In this document: one piece after another, positions 59,212 through 64,000 of the stretch
Position numbering within the stretch: the first letter of the stretch is position 1
How the letters are laid out: each line of letters opens with the position of its first letter
Assembly: GCA_025738555.1 (NCBI GenBank)
Contig: JAOVFP010000003.1
Location: forward strand, 1,798,001 to 1,862,000
Reading direction: 5' to 3'
Source: Cyathus striatus
Lineage: Eukaryota; Basidiomycota; Agaricomycetes; Agaricales; Nidulariaceae
DNA length: 64,000 bases
Notes under the pieces: model-generated
Told to the model about the DNA's origin: nothing
Database searches by the model: none
What the model saw: only the letters and a program-made list of their open reading frames with translations
Translations under genes and position numbers: made by a program

Positions 59212-62200
59212 TAGTGTTGCTCCAAGGTGAGATGTCTTCAAGGTCAAGGTGCCTTGAGGCGCTCAGAAAGGAAATTGTGGCACCTCAAGGTACCTTGGAA
59301 ACGTTGAGATCAAGCTGGGCCTTGAGGTCAAGAACTAAACATCAACAATTTCCGTTCCATCATTCAGTCACCTGACAGATGCCAACATGTTCAGAATCAA
59401 ACGCGTCTCAAATCTCGACGCGACTTTTCTATGTACTTGCTCTCCTCCTAGTTCTCTGCTTGTGTTATGTGGCTCCTGCTAGCTTCAACTTATACTGTGC
59501 CCCTTCGCTATTCTTCCACTGTGCTGCTAACCTGACAGATGCAAATGCATTCAATAGAATTAAATGTCTTTCATCTATTGGCTCTCTACTTATTTCACTG
59601 CTTGCCATGGCTCCCACTTGCTTAAATAATTCCTCTTCGCTATGTTACTAGATGCTTGGCCTATACTACAGTTTCCATAGATATAAAATTTTCACAATCA
59701 GAACAGTGTTCTGAAACAGAAAGCAAAACTCTTCAACTTACCTGCAATGGACAACAAAATCAAGGTGTGTGTACTGTATAAAAGGATGGTTCTTGTATGA
59801 ACTTGGCATATACCACAAGAACTCTTCCATGTCTGATTTCACAGATTATACATGTTCCCCACTATCTTCTCGTATTCATGTTGAACAGCAAAATGCAAGT
59901 CCAACACCTTCAAATCTGCACCAGCCGTACTATATTCAACCATCAAACCCATACTTATATATGCAGTATGCTCGTTCCCAACAGCATTATGGGAACCACA
60001 GCCCCTTCGATGATCCTTTAGTCATTTCTTCATCATTTATAACTCCTGAGAAGCGCCAGAGAGCCGCTCTTGATTCCACTGGATCAGTTTCTAAACGAGC
60101 TCGGATTGGAAATCAAGAAAATCTTCCGAGTTATAGTGCTGAAGGTATGTACTGTATTTCATTTGAATATTTGTTTCTATTATCTAAAGACTAAATTTGT
60201 GCTAATATGTTCACGTGGTACCATGCAACTTGCTCCCCAAATAGCAACCACAGTTTCACCTCTACGTATGGGGAGTGTTCTGAATGATACCATTCGATCC
60301 AAAGATTTTATTGACACTGACTACAGATCAATAATCTCTGACACCCGGGTTGGGAATCCTGTGACCAAGGTGAAAACGGCAAGTGATGTTTGGTATTTCA
60401 TTATCCCAGTTTCATCAAAGGACAAGGTGGATATTGTGGAGATCCAGAAGGGTATTAAGCTGTTGAAGACACGTCCCAGGGATGCAGCCTTCATTGCTTG
60501 TCGACTGTGCAAGTAAGTGCTGTAATTTTCCTCTTTAATTCACCAATTACTTACCTCATATTTATACAGGGGAAATAACCGTTCTTTGTGGAAGTGTACA
60601 GAGGGTCAAACTTCTGCAATTCGTACACATCTTCATGAGAAGCATTGGAAGGTATACAGTGAAACCGTTACAAAGGAGAAGCTCAAAGGTTGGGAGGATA
60701 TTGTGTGCAATGGAGGAAAGCGGTCTCAAAATGCATTTACTGGAGTACGAGCTGACCATGAGCTGTTCACACTGGATGGGTTTTATACACGATTAGCTAG
60801 GTGGATTGTGGTTGATGACCAGGTAAATTTCTGTTAAATTTCGTTTTATTTCATATTACTAACACCCAGTTTGTTTCTAGTCCATGAATGTTGTTGAATG
60901 TCCAGAACTACGAGACTTGCTCCTTTTTTTAAATGCTGACATTACAGAAAATGATATCCCTCACCGAAAAAAAGTGGCAGATTTAATCAGAGAGCAGTTT
61001 GAGCAGGAGTATAACAAAATGGCAGAGGAAATTCGAGTAAGAGCCCATTTTTCAATATGATAATTACTTACACCATTTTTTAAGAACACACTGGGAAATG
61101 TCTCAGTTACAAGTGACATTTGGTCCAGACAGAACCTGTGTCCGCATATGGGCATGACTGTTCATTATTTGACAATGTCCTCTGACAATCAGCTTGTTCT
61201 TCGAAGCCAGCTTGTTGCTTTTCGAGCCCTTCATGGAAGTCACACAGGGGAAAATATGGCTGAGGAAGCTATGAAAATTCTAAAGGAACTTGGAATATTA
61301 TGAAAGGTTAGTATTATCTAGTGCCTTATTTTTAGTACCTAACTTTGTGATAGATTGGTATGGTGACACTCGACAATGCATCAAATAATAACACAATGAT
61401 GGTGGCACTGGCTCGACGGATGAGTGAAGAAAATGATTTCATTGAGTTTGATCATGTGGAAAATCGTATACAGTACATTCTATTTTCTCGAGTTTACTAG
61501 TTCAATGGCTTAAATAATACTATTCAGGTGCTTCCCTCATGTCAATAATATATGTGTGAAGACAGGTCTTAAGTATATGATGACGATTCCAAAGGATGAC
61601 ACAGAGGTTCCACAAGAATATATATCGGAAGAATGTGAAGAAATCAATAGGGGTACTGATGTGACCTACCGCATTGCCCTTGATTCAGATGTTGTTGGGG
61701 CTGCTCATAAACTTGTGAATGCATGTCGTGCATCTGATCAGCGTCGCATGGCGCTTCGAAATGCTATTCAATATGGAAATGAAAATGGTTTATTTGGCGA
61801 AGACAAGCTACCAGAATTGGAGTTATTGCGTGATGTTGATACCAGATGGTCTTCAACTTTTTTGATGATAGACCGACTGTTTTTGCTTTACCCAGTGAGT
61901 GTTACTCATACAATTTGATTGCAATCTAACATAGTTTATACCTTCTTAGGCTATCAAATTAATGGTATCAGAAAGTGACGCTAAGTCTGACCTCCGGAAA
62001 CTTATATTATCTGAATCACAACTTATTGTTTTGAATGATATCCGTTACTTCCTCAACATATTTCATGTTACTCAACAAATAGTATCTCAAGAGAAAACTC
62101 CGACACTGTCACTTGTCCTGCCTGTTTTTGAACAGCTCCGCCAAATGTTACAGGATGCGAAGGGTCTACTTCCAGGAATCACACATGGCGTCACAGCGTC

Positions 62201-63379
62201 AATTAAGAAGCTTGAAGAATACATGGCAAAAGCATGTCACACAAAGGCTTATGTCTTAGCAATGGGTAATCATTTTACATATATATGTGACAATTTCTTA
62301 TTTTAGTCCAATAGTTATCAATCCAACAATGAAGCTACAATGGGCAGTGGGTGCTTTGACTGAAGAATAGAAGTTGGAAGCCATGCGAGCACTACATGAT
62401 CTGGTAAGTCATTTATAGTGTATAAATTGTGTTGGGGTAACTAATAGTGACATTGCCACTGCAGATGTTAAGACATCGGCGAGCTATGCGTACCACAAGC
62501 ATGAAGACACCAGCAGTTGTAGGATGGCATAAAATTAACATACCATCTCGTGCGGCACAGGCACAAACGAGTGGTCATGCAAGACTGAACGCACTTGCAA
62601 GGAGTCTATCTTCAGGTAGTTTAAAACTGACCAGCTCGCTTCCTCAGCCTGTAGAAGATGTTTCTTCTGTTCAAATGACCGAAGCACATCTGATGGCTCA
62701 AGATACTGCTGCTATTGAAGAAGAGTTAAATTGGTGGACAGCTGCAGGGATTATTACAGATCCAAAAGAAATTGAGGAGCTAGATCTTGTTATATTTTGG
62801 CAGGTAATTGATCCACTCAACATTTTCTCTTCGATTCAATACTAATAATTTACAATGGCTTAGAGTTGAAAATTTGAGTTTCCTTTACTCTATCGTATCG
62901 CCCTTGACATTCTTCCTGCTCAAGCTTCTGCAGTACCATGTGAACGTGTATTTTCATCCAGCAAAGAAACTGACAGCCACTGTCGATCACGGTTAGACTC
63001 AGATATGATGGAGAAGCTTCAAATTCTCAAGTACTCCACTCGTTCTAATCGCCTCAATTTCACTGAAGGTCTCTTGGTGACTGAAGAAGAATGTGCCACA
63101 GTTATTGACATCGACTCATCAGTTATGGAGGAAATGATAATGGCAGGGGAAATTGACGAGTTGGAATCGTTAATTGATTTATCACAGGAGTAATTTAGTA
63201 GTAATAGTAAGATTACAAACAGTGTAAATGTACGCTAGTTACACCTAATCTCACATGACACTATGTTCTGTTAGTCAGAAGACGTTGGTTTCCAAGGTAC
63301 CTTGGTAATACCTCAAGCTACCTTGAGGTGAAATAGCCGAGACCTTAGAACGGCCTCACCTCACCTTGGAGCAACACTA
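59212..63379 (+). mobile_element. Complete hAT transposon with 8-bp target duplications
   Basis: Both ends carry TAGTGTTGCTCCAAGGTGAG (inverted on the right), and GCTAAATC lies on both sides (59,204-59,211; 63,380-63,387), a perfect 8-bp duplication. Length 4,168 bp. Subterminal copies of CAAGGTACCTTG-type palindromes occur at both ends (59,224-59,330 and 63,295-63,335), possibly transposase sites. The 59,340-59,700 stretch has two related copies of CACCTGACAGATGC-type sequence and a weak frame that is probably not coding. The transposase gene fills 59,829-63,193. Confidence 0.92.
59829..63193 (+). pseudogene. hAT-family transposase with BED-type zinc finger, two stops
   Basis: About eleven exons. 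Exon 1 (59,829-60,144) starts MSDFTDYTCSPLSS. Exons 2-3 (60,245-60,512; 60,570-60,822) carry a C2H2/BED-like finger (AFIACRLCK then RTHLHEKH). Then RKKVADLIREQFEQEYNKM, and SVTSDIWSRQNLCPHMGMTV with the first catalytic Asp of the RNase H fold (61,085-61,306). Exon 6 reads IGMVTLDNASNNNTMMVAL, and exon 7 QCFPHVNNICVKT and LLRDVDTRWSSTFLMIDRL. The C-terminal dimerisation region reads FPLLYRIALDILPAQASAV, PCERVFSSSKETD and LDSDMMEKLQILKY. The stop is at 63,193. Two premature stops: TGA at 61,301-61,303 and TAG at 62,368-62,370, both explicable by C-to-T change. Exon 11 may use an acceptor at 62,878. Cut-and-paste activity would need a partner element. Confidence 0.88.
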
Positions 63380-63387
63380 GCTAAATC

Positions 63388-63741
63388 CTTATGGGAAGTC
63401 ATCCACTATCATCAATCAGATGCTTGGGTTTATCAGAAGCTCGTGTTTTTTATTGTTACCCACTTTTCAGCACCTTCCTGACATAGTACCGCCTCAAAAT
63501 TTTGCACATAGCTACATTTAATACCCCTTAACACGAATTTCACTTTTTTACGGTAAAATAAGAACAGCACTGGTAAAGCTGCTTTTGGAAGGTGTCACGC
63601 TTCGCCGAGGTATGGCAGAGCGGAGTCTGAAAGTCGTGATCGTGTTTTTTCTGGCGCTAAGTGTTAAGCGGTTTAATCATTGACGTGTTAACTTGGAACG
63701 CGCCGTGCAACTGCTTACTTCCCGTTCTCAGCAAGGTTCGC
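63388..63741. other. Intergenic, probably 5' region of the next gene
   Basis: 63,590-63,740 is richer in CpG (TTCGCCGAGG, GGAACGCGCCGTGC) than the surroundings, as expected for a younger or promoter-containing stretch. No TATA motif is convincing. Confidence 0.35.
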
Positions 63742-64000
63742 ATGTCAAATGGAAGCAAATCACGATATAATAGTCGTGCATTTCATGATCCGGACTATGA
63801 GCGACGCATTCAGGCTGCAATTGAAGGCACTACAACATTGCCTAAGAAGTACAAAAATCTTAAGCAGGCAGCGACAGCACTGGATGTACGTTCCAAAAAT
63901 ATCTTACATTCACATATTAACTTCATAAAATCTTCTAGGTGAACTATAATACTCTTTTGGATCGTTCAAAGGGAAAGCTCAGTTACAAGGATGCAGCTAC
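63742..64000 (+). CDS. Start of a pogo/CENP-B-like transposase (HTH_psq domain), cut by window edge
   Basis: ATG 63,742 (MSNGSKSRYNSRAFHDPDYE). Exon 1 ends at 63,885 after KNLKQAATALD. A 53-nt intron (GTACGT/CTAG, 63,886-63,938) leads to VNYNTLLDRSKGKLSYKDAA. The joined helix-turn-helix, with an AA..L.V...TL..R..G pattern, is that of pipsqueak/CENP-B N-terminal domains, which recruit pogo-type (Tc1/mariner) transposases to their inverted repeats. No stop occurs in the visible part. The rest, including CENP-B HTH and DDE domains, would lie beyond the window. A host-domesticated CENP-B-like gene is also possible. Confidence 0.65.

Noticed and set aside
59379..59651. 90-residue frame with hydrophobic segments in the hAT 5' region
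   Set aside because: It overlaps duplicated subterminal sequence of the element, has no homologue I recognise and no counterpart in hAT gene structure.

Overview
The window is nuclear DNA of a filamentous basidiomycete, most likely an agaricomycete. The evidence is: many introns of about 45-65 nt with GTAAGT-like donors and YAG acceptors; an NB-ARC/tetratricopeptide protein with fungal-type 42-residue TPRs; a KDZ transposase with the CxC2 cysteine cluster typical of that lineage; an HTH-plus-integrase-tail gene of a family I know from agaricomycetes; and several large basidiomycete families of unknown function. I cannot name a species. There are no operons or ribosome binding sites. The sequence looks like a transposon graveyard with few, if any, intact host genes.

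Layout: 1.4-7.4 kb holds the two halves of one gene of an uncharacterised basidiomycete family, split by about 3.7 kb that includes a 0.9-kb palindromic element. 8.6-16.6 kb holds foldback elements, a 59-bp and a 0.3-kb tandem repeat, and a repeat-filled TIR element. 17.6-20.5 kb is an NB-ARC/TPR gene (minus strand) whose P-loop is missing and whose TPR array is split by a solo LTR. 20.6-21.3 kb is a deleted pogo-type element. 21.9-27.6 kb holds two inverted copies of an LTR-like sequence around a broken multi-copy gene and a minisatellite. 28-31 kb is tandem repeats and a 1.5-kb TIR element carrying a tRNA-like sequence. 31-34.7 kb is a nearly intact KDZ transposase gene (minus strand). 37.1-41.4 kb is a 4.3-kb element with long inverted repeat-loaded arms and an 8-bp target duplication. 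42.5-49.6 kb is a gene shattered by a second element of that family, with further elements nested in it. 49.9-52.5 kb is the most complete copy of the family seen at 1.4-7.4 kb. 53.4-56.0 kb is a self-nested TIR element followed by another arm-type element. 56.0-56.7 kb is an integrase gene that has lost its catalytic core. 57.5-58.7 kb is a Copia fragment carrying a MITE. 59.2-63.4 kb is a complete hAT element with perfect 8-bp duplications. The right edge enters a pogo-like transposase gene.

Three threads connect the window. First, several non-autonomous elements with clear termini and target duplications are filled almost entirely with short tandem repeats, and repeat arrays in otherwise unrelated families share the pentamer GTGAC/GTCAC. 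Second, most premature stops in the transposon genes fit C-to-T change, often CGA to TGA, and the arm arrays exist in CpG-rich and CpG-poor versions, which suggests methylation-linked decay. Third, insertions can be read with base precision, because removing the insert and one target copy restores the reading frame in at least three genes. Coordinates of exons and repeat edges were read by eye and should be treated as good to a few bases.
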